This document shows positions 11,486 through 25,412 of a stretch of DNA of 64,000 nt, piece after piece (position 1 is the stretch's first letter; each line of letters begins with the position of its first letter). A program made the position numbers and the translations under genes. Below the pieces are notes generated by a model. That model made no database searches. It had not been told where the DNA came from and saw only the letters and a program-made list of their open reading frames with translations. This DNA is from Labyrinthula sp. Ha (taxonomy: Eukaryota > Sar > Bigyra > Labyrinthulida > Labyrinthulaceae). The stretch spans positions 186,001 to 250,000 of the forward strand of contig JAALGZ010000043.1 of assembly GCA_015227615.1 (NCBI GenBank), written 5' to 3'.

Positions 11486-13368
11486 CCTAAGTTTTCCTGC
11501 TCTAACTTCTTTCAATGCTCTGTTCTTTAGCAGTTTTCTTACCGAAACGTTCAAGGGCTGGCCTCCTGCTTCAGTCTGAGGTATTTTGATATCTCCCTCC
11601 TTGAGTTGCTTTCGCAAGATCTAACTAGGAAGAGAAACTAAACTTTTATTTGGAGTTATGATATCCATATAACTAATGTAGATTTCCTAAAGTAGCAAAC
11701 AGTTTCATCGCAGCTTTACGTTAACAAAGTGGCTTTGTTACTTCTCCAACATCTTTAACTTAATTGTGGATCTCCATTTGGTTGAACCGATAAAAGCGCT
11801 TTTAGATCTGCTCTGCATGACTGTAGGAGTGTATCATTCATTCTTTTATACTTCTCCATCCCGGTTCTACACAATTTCAACTCTCTCTTTCCTCCGAGAA
11901 GAAAACTATTGTTCGCTGTGTGACATGATACTGCCCTAATGGTCAGACAAGCTTGATCAATGATATTTGCATTGCGTAAGGTTGTGTGGATGTATATTTT
12001 ATGAGAAAAGATACCTATGACGCTGAGCGAAAGGTGGAGTTATTATTTAGAATTCCATTACCTAAACCCTTGTTTAATGTTTCACCAGTTTCATTTGAAA
12101 GTTTTCTTGGTTAATTATGATTAATTTTATTCATCTCCACATCTGTTAATCTAGAATAAATCCAAACAATCTAGCTGTCCAATTTAATATCTAAGTTTCA
12201 CGAAAGCTTAGCCCTATCGGTATCTCAAATTGAAATTATCCTGGCGAACTGTTTTGACAGCAGCATAAAATAATATTAAACTGTATATGATTAAACAGGC
12301 AGTGAAATTCTCCAGATTAAACTATTTTAATTTATGTTGAACAGACAAAAAGGTCTGTTGCAAATAAGTTACCTGGTATACTTGCTTAAAGGAGTAAATG
12401 TGAAATTAAGAGAGAGAATGAGAAAAACATGACCAAGATGAACCTGAAATCGGAAACCTGCATATACCGATAAAGAATTAAAATAAAGTGATACTATGTG
12501 AATTTACCTTGAAATGATATAGGTCATACGCTTCCTGATCATTTATGGATCTAAAAACTAAACTATGTTGAAGCCAGCTAATTTTATGTTCTGCGGATCA
12601 GAGAAAAACTCTGAAATCCAATCTGAATAACTTGTTGACAGATATGAGAAAGATACTTTTTTGCATTCCTCGCATCATTTTTACATACTTCTTAAGAAAA
12701 ACTACCCTCAATGCCATCTCTTATACAAAGTTTTATTTGCTACCCTTAGTGTCGAGGTTCCTTTAACTCTTAACCGGGGTAGAGTCACCATATTGTAGTT
12801 GGAACTACTCGTTTGGTTTGTATATCGAGCTCAACTTTTAGTAGCAAAATCAAGAAAAAATAGTCCTTGTTTTTGTTACGACTTTATCCTGCCCTATAAG
12901 TGTTTTTTTACCTTGCATGAAATAAATTTGCGTGATTGAAGTTTCAATAGTTTGTTTTCATACAGTAAGTGTTTTCTATTGTTCGCATAGTTTAGTTCTT
13001 ATGCTTTTAACTGTAGATCAAGAAAGGAAAGTATTAGAAGTTTATAGTCAGTGGCCATGCGCAAGACAAGTACTCAATAATTTCGTAGAGGGTGAATCAT
13101 GGTTCACACTTTAATTGCGAGCAAATTGCCTACAAATTTGATTCTAATACATCAGGTTGTATTTCTAAAGTAGTTTGTGTAGTTAACTTAGTTTCCACCT
13201 ACAAAATATGGAGACATTTTCAGATACCAAAGAAGACGCTAATTGTGAAAGTAAAAACCATATAGACTAATTAGAACGTTTTACTACTCAACTCCTACTT
13301 GGTTACGAAGTCTCCTTTGGGAATTAGAGTCACTGTAAACGACTGCAATAATTTTAACCTCTTATGGT
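11486..13368. other. Intergenic 1.9 kb with one unassigned minus-strand ORF
   Basis: Mostly featureless. On the minus strand from about 11606 down to the Rpt4 stop, an open frame preceded by TTAG (possible acceptor) reads ILRKQLKEGDIKIP, then EAGGQPLNVSVRKLL. Its composition is more protein-like than the surroundings. It could be the 3' exon of a gene convergent with Rpt4, or a relic, but no matching upstream exon with a 27-32 nt intron was found. The rest shows nothing. Confidence 0.4.
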
Positions 13369-16300
13369 TTAAACCATTTCATAATCCTCTCCGTCAAGTA
13401 CAACAGGAGAAACCAAATCCATCAATACTGGGTTAGAGATCGATAAACCTCTTTTCCTGTTGACGCTGCGCAGCCCTTGCAGCACATTTTGCTTTGGTTT
13501 TGACCACTGGCTGCTTTTCTCCCCTAATTTATACATTTCCTCCATGCTTAAACAAGGGACTTGGTTCACTGTTGAAAGAGCCTTAACCAATTCAATAGCG
13601 CACTGGAGGTTGGTTATTAACGGCAAATGAAAATCAACTGCAGCTCTTCTCATCTTGTATCCATCCGTTATGTCCTTTCCATTTAGACTATCAGGAACAA
13701 TTACTGCGAACTCTACAAAGTTTTTAGATAACAAATCCAAAGCATGCAATCCAGTTTGAGTTTGTTTAGTAGGCTTTTCTATTCTGTACAACCACTTTAA
13801 ACCTTCATTTTCTCCTGTGTATTCCTCCTTAAAGTAGCTTTGAATGTATTCATACGTTCCCTCAGTTGCAAAAATGGCATATCCAAGCTCAGCTAATGCA
13901 AAAACATATTCAACAATTTCTTGTTTTTGTTTGCGAGGACCAATAGACAAAACCACACCCTTTTTTCCCTGGTAAGGGCTCGAGTATGTTCCCTTTGGTT
14001 TCAACTTAAAACCAGTGGCCATCAAACTCAACAGAAATGCTTCGTGCTGCGTCTCAGCAAAACAACCAACTTCTCCTGTAGATGCCATATCAACTCCCAG
14101 TGTTGGATCTGCCCCAATCAACCTCGTAAACGAAAACATTGGTGCTTTGATTCCACAATAATCAAGATCTAGCAACTTAATTGCCTTTGATTCAATTACG
14201 CGATGCTCATTGAGCATGATTTCTGTGGCTAATTCAATAAAATTGACATCAAACGTCTTACTCACAAAAGGAAACGTTCTAGAAGCCCTTAGGTTACACT
14301 CGATGACCTTGACTTCATTATCTCTGCAGATGAATTGCATGTTAAATGGGCCATTTATGTTTAACTCCCTTGAAATATTTCCTGCTATACGTTTGATTTG
14401 GTTTATAGTTCTGACATAAAGCCTTTGAGCAGGCAAAACCAAAGTTGCATCCCCAGAATGAACACCTGCATTCTCAATATGCTCTGAAATTGCAAAGTTA
14501 ACAATCCTTCCATGCTGTGAAACAGCATCAAGCTCTACTTCTTTCGCATTCAATATAAAATTAGAAATCACAACAGGATGAGCTTCGGATACTTTTTCTT
14601 CCGAAGTGTTTGAGCTCGACCCTAAGAATGCTCGCATCTCTTCGTCGTTACTGAGAACCCTCATATTTGCACCGGACAGCACGTAGCTTGGTCGTACAAG
14701 CACAGGATATCCATAAGTATGGGCAAATTCCAGACTTCTCTCAATAGAAGTACTTTGAATCCACTCAGGTTGATCGATATTTAATTCATCACAAAGGTTA
14801 CTAAACTTATGCCTGTCCTCCGCTCTATCGATGCTTTCCGCTGATGTGCCAAGAATAGGAACTCCGGCGTTGGACAGAGGTAAAACCAAGTTGTTAGCTA
14901 TCTGCCCACCAACTGAAACGACTACGCCCTTTATATTCGCTGAGGACCTAGGTACTATAGCGCCACAGTTCTCGACGTAAACTATGTCTAAAATTCTTTC
15001 TAGAGTAAGTTCCTCAAAGTATAATCTGTCACTCTCATCATAATCGGTAGAAACGGTTTCTGGATTGAAATTTATCATGACTGATGGGATATCATTCTTC
15101 CTCAAGGTACGTAAACAGCTTACAGCGCACCAATCAAACTCGACACTACTTCCAATCGAATAGCTTCCGTTACCCAGGACAACAACAGCAGGAGTGGAAT
15201 TCAAGTTTTTTAGGTAATCAATGTCGCTTTCACTACCCCAGTAAGTAGTGTACAAATAATTTGTTTCAGCAGGAAACTCAGCCGCTAGAGTATCAATTTG
15301 TTTTACAACAGGCATAATCTTGTTGTCCACCCTTAATTTTCTGACATCGGATTCTCTTTTATCCCCTCCAAGTAATTTGGAAATATAAAGGTCTGAAAAT
15401 CCTAGCTTCTTCACTTCCCTTAAGTCTTCAAGAGTCATAGTTGGGTTTACCAAAGCTTCTGCTTTGTAGATGCCACTTAACTTTTCAAGGAAGAATACAT
15501 CTATTTTTGTTAGCTCATGAATCTTCTGTACCGTATATCCTTTGCTCAACGCTTTTGCTATTGCAAATACTCGCAATGGGGTTGGAACTGTAAGAAGAGA
15601 TTCTAATTCCGAGGCTTCTTCTGACTCCAAGGATGGAAAACCATGAGCAGAGAAACCGATTCCATCTTGGGAAACCATCCGTAGCCCTTTTTGAATTACT
15701 TCTTCAAAAGTTTTGCCGATAGCCATAGCTTCACCGACTGACTTCATGCTAGAATCAAGTTTATCACTAACAAAATTGAATTTCTTCAGGTCCCATCTAG
15801 GTATTTTGCACACTACATAATCCAAACTAGGTTCAAAGCAGGCACTTGTACTCTTTGTAACATGATTCTTCAGCAGAACCAAATCTTTTCCTAAACAAAG
15901 TTTTGCAGCAACATACGCTAATGGATATCCAGTTGCTTTGCTTGCAAGGGCTGATGATCTACTTAATCTAGCATTAACTTCAATGACACAGTACCTACTG
16001 CTCTTAGGATCCAAAGCAAATTGGATATTACACTCACCAACTATCCCCAAATGTCTGATGATTCTCAAGCTTGCTTTTCGCAGCATGAAATAATCAGAGT
16101 TAGATAAAGTCAATGATGGAGCAATTACGATTGAATCTCCTGTATGTACTCCAAGCGGATCAAAATTCTCCATATTGCACACAGTGATGCAATTGTCCTT
16201 ACAATCTCTAACAACCTCATATTCAACTTCTTTCCAGCCACGCAGGTCCTCATCGATTAATACTTGAGCTGCAACTCCAGTTGACCCTAGGAAGGTTTTA

Positions 16301-18217
16301 TTACAAAGTTGAACCAGCTCTTCTTCATTATTAACGAATCCCGAACCCAGACCACCCAGAGCAAAGGCAGAACGAACCAAAACAGGGTAACTTATTGTCC
16401 TAGCAGCTTCTTTAGCTTCATCTATGTTGTTTGCTGCCAAAGATCTTGCGGTTGATTCCCCAAGTTCAGCTAAAATTGCAGAAAACTTTTCTCTATCCTC
16501 TGTGTCTAAAATTGTTTCAATTGGGGTTCCCAACACTCGTACCCCGTGTGTTTTCAGGAATCCAGATTTGTATAATTCTATGCCAACATTAAGTGCAGTT
16601 TGGCCTCCCATAGAAATCAAAATAGAATCAGGTTTTTCTTTTCTGATGACGTCCATCACAAACTGTTGGGTTACTGGTAAGAAGTAAACTTTATCTGCTA
16701 AGCTATCGGAGTTCTTTGTATTCGGCTGTGTTTGTACAGTTGCAATATTTGGGTTAAGCAAGATAGTAAATATCCCTTCTTCTTTTAATGCCTTTAACGC
16801 TTGGGATCCGCTATAATCAAACTCTCCCTAAAAAATGAAAATATAATTGGTGAAGTACTGCTTGGCCGATTGATAACCCACCAGAACCAACAAGAAGACA
16901 CTTTCTCACATTCGGAGTCTGAAACATGATCTTAGGGACAACTAAACTCGTTTCCCTAATATAAGACAAAAAGAAAACCATACAGTCCAGAAGTTCTCAA
17001 GTTCAAATGACGATAGATGTTCTGTTTAAAAAGATCAAATAAGTGTATCGTATCCAATGGTCCACCAGTAGCTTCTGGATGAAATTGCACGCTAAAGAAA
17101 GGTTTTGTTGAATGAATGATTCCTTCATTTGAGTGATCATTCGCATTCATGAAAAAAGTTTTCCATCCTTCAGGCAACTTCTCATCTGCAACTGCATATC
17201 CATGGTTCTGTGCCGTAATAACACATTTTGTGGTCCTTAAATCAATACAAGGTTGATTCATTCCTCTGTTCCCATATTTCATTTTATAGGTTTCGCAACC
17301 CGCAGCTCTAGCTAGAATCTGGTTTCCAAGACAGATACCGAAAATAGGTTTATAAGTGTCACTTTGAAGTACCCTTCTAACTTGTTCAGTTGTTTCTTCT
17401 ACCATTTGTGGATCACCTGGCCCTAAGCAATAAGCAAAATAAATATAAAATACCATTTGAGATGAAAAGTCCATCAAACTCCTCAAAATTTTCACTCAGA
17501 GCATGATTCCAAGGAACAATCGTAACCTCCATGTCAAGTTTAATCAAACATCTAATAATATTATTCTTCATACCACAGTCATATGCCAGAACTCGTGGCT
17601 TCTTTCCAACATTATATCTTCTAACTTCTTTTGTAGATACTTCTTGAACTAAATTTCGCTCATTAGGGTCTTGAAATTCTATTTCTCTCGATCCTTCAAA
17701 TTCAATCTTTCCTAGAAGAGATCCATGGTTTCTCAACAACTTGGTCAACCTTCTTGTGTCAACTCCATAAATTCCGGGCACATTATACTTCTTCAACCAC
17801 GAACCCAAACTTTTAACAGCATTACAGTGGGAAAATTCATCGCAGTAATCCGTAACAACAAGTCCAGCAATGTGAATCTCGCTGCTTTCAAAATACCGAG
17901 GGAGATCTATAAGTCAAAGTTATTAAACATGAACCAAATTCATCAAGTATTTTCTCATCTGGAACTCCATATATTCCAATCATAGGAAATGTTAGTACAA
18001 GGATCTGTCCTCTGTAACTTGGGTCAGTCAACGCTTCTGGGTATCCTACCATACCAGTGTTAAATACTGTTTCTCCAGCAACATTTCTCTGGGCACCAAA
18101 GCTCTTTCCTTCAACACAAAGCTACATTCAAAAAAATATTAAACGAAATACAATCCCAGAGCCTGTTTTTAAGCTTAGCTTAACTGTTTTCTTTTTGTTT
18201 TCCTTTTCGGTTGTCAT
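13369..18217 (-). CDS. Glutamine-dependent carbamoyl-phosphate synthetase, fused small and large subunits
   Basis: Six exons: 18152-18217, 17935-18121, 17454-17906, 16984-17422, 16859-16955 and 13369-16827, with introns of 30, 28, 31, 28 and 31 nt. Spliced length is 4701 nt (1566 aa). Residues 1 to about 385 are the CarA-type small subunit plus class I glutaminase, with nucleophile Cys266 in FGICLGNQ and the HPEATGGP segment. The rest is CarB-type: two ATP-grasp halves ([64 protein letters not shown]) and a C-terminal MGS-type allosteric domain. It makes carbamoyl phosphate from glutamine, bicarbonate and 2 ATP. The retained Cys means glutamine use, unlike ammonia-dependent vertebrate CPS1. 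There is no dihydroorotase or aspartate transcarbamylase fusion. No clear mitochondrial presequence is seen, so cytosolic pyrimidine synthesis is the simplest role; an arginine role is not excluded. Confidence 0.95.
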
Positions 18218-20880
18218 GATATCTTGTTAACGGTTAACTGTCTTGTATTTTGAGTGGTGAATCTTTTCTTGAATCTTGAGTAAACGTATTATATAAAAAT
18301 TTTGGGCGGGACAATTTTTTTTTAGAATTGATTAAATTATTTTGGGCAGCGTTATTTCAAAAAGTTTCTATTTTCAAGAATAAAAGAAGATAATAAAATA
18401 ATATATTTATAATTATTTAATATTGAATTATATAATTTATTCTAATATTCAAAGTTTATAATGATAAATTTTATTTATATTTCAAGTTTTCATCTCTAAG
18501 AAATTTAAGTGAAGTTAGAGAATTAAAACTTAGCTATTTTAACAAGTGAAAACTTACACAAGCCCAACTTTTGCACCAAAATTATTTTCTTACGAAGAGC
18601 TCTTGCCCTTTTGTTATCGGTAACATTGCTGAAACAGAACAGTTTTTCTATAGGAGACATTCTCGTTGAGATCAATAACTTTATGAACACCAAATATGTC
18701 AATAATATTATTAGGGTCCCAAATCTTCAACAACAGAAGGAACAAATATAAAACCTAATTACCAGTTGAAGCGGTGTGTTATTTCTTAATTACTATACAT
18801 AATGTACTATTCAGGAGATATGTTTACATTAAATGGTACCTGCAGTTTTGTGCTGTGATGGTTTATCCGTTGTTAGTTCTATATATATATCTATACGTTA
18901 ACATTAACTACTTAAGTCCCTGACATTGCATTTTACAAAAGATTTCATTTCACTTCTCAAGTTGTTTATACAAATTATTTGTGGGATCTGATCAGCTGTC
19001 ACAGCTTCTAAAGATTAAATTTCAAAGTGAGCCTAATAAATACACCAGCAGACGAGAATTAACTTATCCTATTTTTGCATGAACGTATTCAACCATAGTA
19101 AACAACCATAATGAGTACTTTTACATAGATTCTACTGATCAAGACAAAGAGTTAGATGAGCAAGTTTTGACTGGAATGATAAGAAAGAACTCTATTTTTT
19201 ACTTAGGAAAAGTGACGGGGGAGTCAACATCCGACCTGTCGCCACAATGACATATTCATATCTTTGTGATTATTTAGCAACATAAAACACAATGTAAACT
19301 CAACTAAAGAAATATCCGTGGCTCGAGAAACCCTTAACCCCTCCTCAGGACAAAAACATAAAACTAGATTTTTCTGTTAACTTCCACGTATTTACTGCTT
19401 TAGGCCAAAAATAGTAATTAATGCTGCCAAACGAGAGCAAAACTACGATTATGCAGAGTCATACAAAAATAGAATATGAGTGGCAGGTTAGAAGATATGA
19501 TATAGGTAACCTGCAAGACAGCAGTCAAGCATTGAGAATTAAATGATTCCTTAATCAGTTCAATTTTATTTTCCTAATTGAAATATTCAACTAAAAAGTT
19601 TTTTGGATTTCAAGTTTTATTGATTGAGATAGGTTTTTTTTTGTATATAGCGTTTTTTGCTCTATTCCTAAAAAATATTTATTACCTTGTCCTAACATTT
19701 TCTTCTCTTCATGGGTTTCTCGTAATTTTATTCGAAACCATAAAAACAGGTCAATGTTTCATAAGGTGAACCTGAAAACTTTAATGGTTACTCCAATTTC
19801 TTTATATTCATGCCTATGAGCACATGCTCAATAGTTTCAAAGGTATCAACGAGGCTACCTTTAAATTCTTAATTTTGAAAACTTTGATGATGATAGGGGT
19901 GGAATTTTTACAATGTCCTTCCCTTTCATTCTTTTTCTTATTGATTATCAATGAAACCCACATGGGGAATTTATTCTACATTTTCCTGGCGCAGTCTGGT
20001 GCTAAATCATATTCTTGAACCATCGGGTTATTGCTGCATAGAGTAAGTTCATCCATTCTTCATTAAATTAATTATGTACGGGTGAAATCTTGCTTTTCAA
20101 ATCCTATTACGTATTCAAAACCAGAGAGAAAAAAGTATATTCATCACAAATCTCAAAGCTTTATACTACAATACATTCTTGGAAATGAACATTAAAGAGT
20201 AAACCCAGACACGGGTTTTCTAGATTGAGGAACTATTGGTGGTGAGAGTATTATATATGGTATATATAGTTAGCAGTTGATATTGGATCTATTTTAGCTG
20301 AAACATGTTTCTGAAAAACAGAGAGTACATATCAAATTGCTGTGAACTATAAGAATCGATCTGCTAGATTTTGATAGTAAGTTAAAGCGTCGTTCTAATA
20401 GTTGACTTACTCCATCCACTCGCCTTAAGAACAAGCATTTCATCTGCTGCTGATTGAAATTTCTTAATTGAAGCTTCGGTGTGTATGTCCAAGCTATTAT
20501 TAATTTCTTTGGCTGATGATAAAATTAAAAGGTAGCAATTTCCCCCTTCTGTATCTCCTCTGCTAATAAGTCACCTTAATTTTAGCCTTGGGCAAGTAAA
20601 ACTTCAAATATATGCCGTAGGCACCTGGCTTTTTGCTGTTTTCATTAAGCTTCGTTCGGTTTAGTTTAATTGGCCTATAGAGATTGTCATCGGGATGTCA
20701 TATTAAGACCCAAGTCATCACCAATACAGCAGAAAATCTACCAAAAATGGAATCCTTTCCTACATCAAAACACTAAGAACAAACCCTGTTGAAATAGAAA
20801 ATCAAGTCCTCAAACAAACCTCTGAAGTCCAGAAATAAACTAGAAGAGTTCCTTAATTCTTCTTTAGAATGTTCAAATTG
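18218..20880. other. Intergenic 2.7 kb, very AT-rich next to the CPS gene
   Basis: About 18290-18500, just upstream of the CPS start, is extremely AT-rich with no GC-containing runs and may include the promoter. Beyond it lies ordinary AT-rich DNA with only short hydrophobic ORFs (19578-20018). No gene recognised. Confidence 0.55.
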
Positions 20881-22000
20881 AAATCAAGAAGAATAAACAG
20901 CATTTGTAGAGGAAAGTCGTTCACAAATATAAACAGAAAGGTAGCAAGAACGATTCCTCTAAATATAGACCAATACCCCTATTAAACTCATACCTCAAGC
21001 TTCTAACGAAGATAATAAACAATTGAGTAGAAAGAATACTGGATACACTGTGTGACTATCAAACTGGCTATGGACACAAAAGATAAGTAATCCACAAGAT
21101 AGAAATGATAGATACCTTCAAAGAGATTCTTGAGCAAGAAATTTTTATGCGCCACCGTTTCGCAGACTTTAATAAAGTGTTTGGTAGTATTTCACACCAT
21201 CATATCATTATAGCTTTAAGAGAATACTATGTCCAAGAAAAATTATCAGACTCATTATCATATTTTACAAAACACCAAAGGCTGAATTTCTGACAGCGGA
21301 GAAGCAAATTCTTATTTTGACTTAAGAAGAGGGGTCTTGCAAGGGGATTCACTATCTCACAGAATATTTGTTCTTTGCCTGAAGTCTATAATGAAAAGAA
21401 AAAAACACATTATGCTAAGAAGAACTAGTTCTTCCTAATGAAGCTTTAGAAACATTACTTCTGCGGACAGTATAAATGTTTGGCAACAAAGGGCACTGAA
21501 ATAATAAGCTTCCTTACTCAAGTTCAACAAGGGAATCACATAACGGACCTAAAAGTAAATATGAATAAAACAAAGGTTTTGTTAACCAAAGATGGATACA
21601 ATACTTTTCGTGGAATCGCAGATATTGATATGAATAAAGTATTTTTAAAATACTATTGTACACGCTGTGAAAAAAACTTTCATACTCAACTTTCCCTCAA
21701 CCATCACATCAGTCTCCTGTTCTGCGACGGAACTAGAAACCGAAGCAGGGTCGGAATACTGGCGGTAACAGATAGTAAAGCGATCATTCAGGATAGAATT
21801 TAACCAAAAGCAAGTTACCTTACTGTACACAATAGCAAAATAGAAGCAGTAACAAAATACAAATATCTAGGATCTGTGTTTGATGGTAATGGGATAAAAT
21901 CGGATGCTATAGTTAAGAAATTTTGGGAAGCACACACCCACATTAACAGGTTCAGAGATATTTTCTAATCAACATAGGCTTACAATAGAGCCAAAAAAAT
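20881..22000 (+). mobile_element. Decayed non-LTR retrotransposon (LINE) reverse-transcriptase region
   Basis: Ordered LINE reverse-transcriptase blocks appear in shifting plus-strand frames: NDSSKYRPIPLLNSYLKLLTK (about 20948-21010; family pattern YRPISLLNTLYKLFTK), then ADFNKVFGSISHHHIIIAL (about 21162-21220; family FADFEKAFDSVDH), then FDLRRGVLQGDSLSHRIFVL (about 21320-21380; family RGVLQGDSLSPLLF), then LKVNMNKTKVLL, then KYKYLGSVFDGNGIKSDAIV (about 21856-21915). A cysteine/histidine cluster, YCTRCEKNF...NHHISLLFC, sits between the last two. At least two frame changes and several stops interrupt it, and the YADD catalytic box is not recognisable. No endonuclease domain or 3' tail was identified, so both ends are uncertain. 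The element is dead. Confidence 0.8.
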
Positions 22001-25000
22001 CTCTCAAGATAAATAACCGTCGCACAAATAACATACAATGTCAAAAAACTTGTTCCAAGACTTCTCAATACATAAAGTAATGTCCAAAACATCTAGAAAA
22101 CTTAGTGAACCAATTAACAAGTTGGATCGTTGCAACTTTGAACTTGAAGAAGAAGATGTGGATCTTGTAGAGATTGTCTATTTTCTGTAAGAAAACTCCG
22201 AATTGAAAGCAAGAGTTTTTTTGACAAGGTAGTCGCAGCTGTCGGACAATACTAAAAACTTAAGCCTGCTTATATATCTCTAACCAAACCTATATATTAT
22301 GCAATAACTACAGCATTACTTGGAAAAGAACCAACACTAGAGGAAATTCTGTGAACACCACGAGCAAAAAAAAACAGTCAAGCGAGAACCAACCTTCGTT
22401 ACAAGAAACTAGGACATGAACAGGCACCAAGAAACTAAAATTAAGCAAGAACCAGGTGGTACCAGAGAAGGTAAATCACAGCATTCCAAGCTTTTTTCAA
22501 GATCCAACACCCAAAACCTCTCCACGCAGAATATGCACAGAAGAACCACACACATGGCCACAAGAAAAACTGCAAGAGTTAGTCTAGGTGGCCGAGAAAC
22601 GAACCCTATTGATTATGTTCAGCTCCAGAAAAATATAAACGGGTTCACAGCTGGAACAGAAGGGTACTCAAAAGTTACATATCATGAACCCGGAATATTA
22701 TTTGACAGACTGGGAAATAGTAGCTAAGAACTCTTGTTGACCAAAGACTATCTAAACAACCTCGAATAAAAATAAATCTAAAATGAGAAAGGAAACCCGT
22801 CGCTACAAAAAATAGAAACCCAGAAAATCTCATAGAAAAAATCAAAACCATATAAAAACAGCAAAAGACCTCACCTTTAAACAGAACATAACCTCCAGAA
22901 AACACAGAGACCTCGAAATGCCTCAAGTAAATCTCTACAATACTAAGATAAAGAAACTTGATACATAAAAGAAAAACAATGAACAAAAGATTCAAATCAA
23001 TCAACATGATATCAACTCTGCGCACAACATGGATAGAGAGTACATAGGAACAGATAAGGAGAGCAACTTGACACCAAAAACATCTTGACCCCTTGAAATG
23101 GGCACACGTGAGAATATTCGATCTTTTTGTGCAATCTTTTCTTTTCTTGATTTCAATGTGAATTGTAGCAACTTGGACTACATTTTGAAAAATCGTTGAA
23201 TTGGACCTGGAAATACACTTTGACCAACCAGCATCATGGAAACCTGCAGACGAACCAATCAGAAAACGATGACGCCATGGAACATAATAGGAGTCCCAAT
23301 GACTAGAAGCACTGCTAAGTTTAATGACATAGTTTGTAGCTCTTAATGGTGGTTAGACCCTCCCGTCACAGAGATAGGCTATATAGCCCAATTAGCTCCC
23401 TTAACAACTAACTAACAGCAAATAATGTAGAAAGGATACACTCTAAAAATAGATCAAGATTAAGTACGAGTAGGCATGTTATCTGAAGGAAACTGACAGC
23501 GTATTGTTAAGTAGCGCCGCTTTCTTTATTAAATATCTGAGTAGTATTTTGGATTTTTTAAGTAATTAATGAGCTTAGACGCGAAGCAGGGAGACTTGAC
23601 ATGAATCTTCGATTTTTACCGTTAAGGATAATTCATTTCCTGAAGCTGGAACTCTTATTAGTTTCATGATAGAAAAACTATTTTTGAGTTTCCTAGAAAA
23701 AAATAGACTTAATTCACCTGAAGTAAGAATAATAGAATCTTCAGGTAAAGCTATAATATAAATGAGAAAAATACTGATTTTTCGATAACATCTTCGTTCC
23801 TTGCTTTTACTTTTCTTTGCTTCTCATGTTAGTATGTTAAAGGATCATACTAAGTTATAAGCAGTTCAATATATAGGAGGCTCTAATAACATATCCTCAT
23901 ACTTTAGGTAGAAGCCCGCAGTGATCTAGGGTCAAACGGAAGTATCACTTGGTGCTGTAATGTAAAATACTCCGCGCAGACAATGTTATCAGCATTGCAA
24001 AAACCTTGTATACAACTGTAAGATTACTTAATGATTACGTAGTGCCAGAGTAGCAGAAAATCGTTCAGTTCAAACTTTAAGTTCTAAGGTACAGCTCTTT
24101 GGTATAAGGGTTTTTTGTGCTGATTGAATTATTTTCTTTTGGAAGTTGACATGCCGATTTAGCTTTGTAGTTGACAGAAATTATCACTATTGAAACGATT
24201 TTAGTTTATACTTTAGTTGTCAATGAGAAATTAGAGAGTTTGAGTCTTATGAAATAATTTTAAGTTTATGCTGAGTATGATTTGATTATGCAAACAAAGT
24301 AAAAGTAGCTGAGAATTTATCGCAATAAATTAAAAAGTAAAAGATAAATTATAAAAGTCTCAAATAATTGTTAATAAATCAAATCTGACTCCTTATGGCA
24401 ACCTATAATCACGTAAGAAAATTATCTATTTCTTGGAAGGCCGTCCAGTATCAGCATCGCAACTCTCCACTCTGCGTGGAGACTTTAGTTGTTTTTAGCT
24501 CTGCCTCATTATTGCCAGGTTTCATATGTATTCCCAGCCTTTATATTATTGCCCCTGACCCCAGGCCGATTACGGATGTTATATTCAGGGATGATTCTCA
24601 ATTATGTTGCCCTAGGTGTACAAACAGTGCTTCAAACATCACATCTTTACTTCCTGCTTCTCAGTATTTTAATAATCAATATGAGAAAGTGCTCTTCAAG
24701 AAGCCTTAGAAAATAGAGAAACTTCTATACTTACAATTTCGACTATAGGATACAATTATGGTGTTTAGAATGAAAAGTCGGAAATAAAGAAAAATATGAG
24801 TTTAGCTTCACACAAATTTTTGTTATTCATCTTTTTCCTTTAGTCAGTTCTAAGATGGAAGTACTAGTCGCAATTTCCTGAACAGCAGTTTATACTTGAA
24901 ATTGTCTCTTACATTTATGGAAGCTTAAAATATAAATGGACCCAGTATCATCAAGGTACCATGTATTTCATCACCACACTTGGACCAAGCAGATCCTTTT

Positions 25001-25412
25001 GTTTTTGAACGTTCAATTGTTGTAACATTATTTTCAACGTATTTGAATTCATGAAGTTGACATCAACAAGCATTAAGCCATTATGATATGGCACTAAAAG
25101 TGTAATACTGAAAGAAGTGAATTAAAACTTGAATATCGTTTCCTTCAGCATATACCCTCAGCTTTTCTTACATTATTCTTGTTTCAAATAAGCCACGAGT
25201 TTGTAACTACTCCCGTATTCTGTCAGTTCAACTATTCATAGGAGTCATAACAACGTACAACGTATTAATGTGAATCTAAGCATTTTCGCTTAAATCGTTC
25301 TCTATTTAAAAACAACTGCTAAGCCTCTATCGATAGAGGTTCATAAAAGAGTTCAAAGGCAAGACAATATTAGGCTGTCCTTGGTTTAGTACCGAAGGTT
25401 TTTTATTCGGGA
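22001..25412. other. 3.4 kb without recognised genes, probably LINE-flanking relics
   Basis: May contain the degenerate 3' part of the LINE up to about 22750. A plus ORF at 22416-22727 (ATG at 22416) has no family, though an internal peptide looks like a histone H3 tail. Around 23340-23420 is a locally GC-richer stretch with a TATA-like box. A plus ORF at 24395-24709 overlaps another open frame; neither is recognised. No gene can be supported. Confidence 0.4.

Noticed and set aside
13921-16687. Plus-strand ORFs of 69-87 codons
   Set aside because: Antisense shadows of the CPS large-subunit exon.
24395-24716. Two overlapping plus ORFs, one very hydrophobic
   Set aside because: Mutually exclusive frames, no recognised family, no start context. 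Not called.
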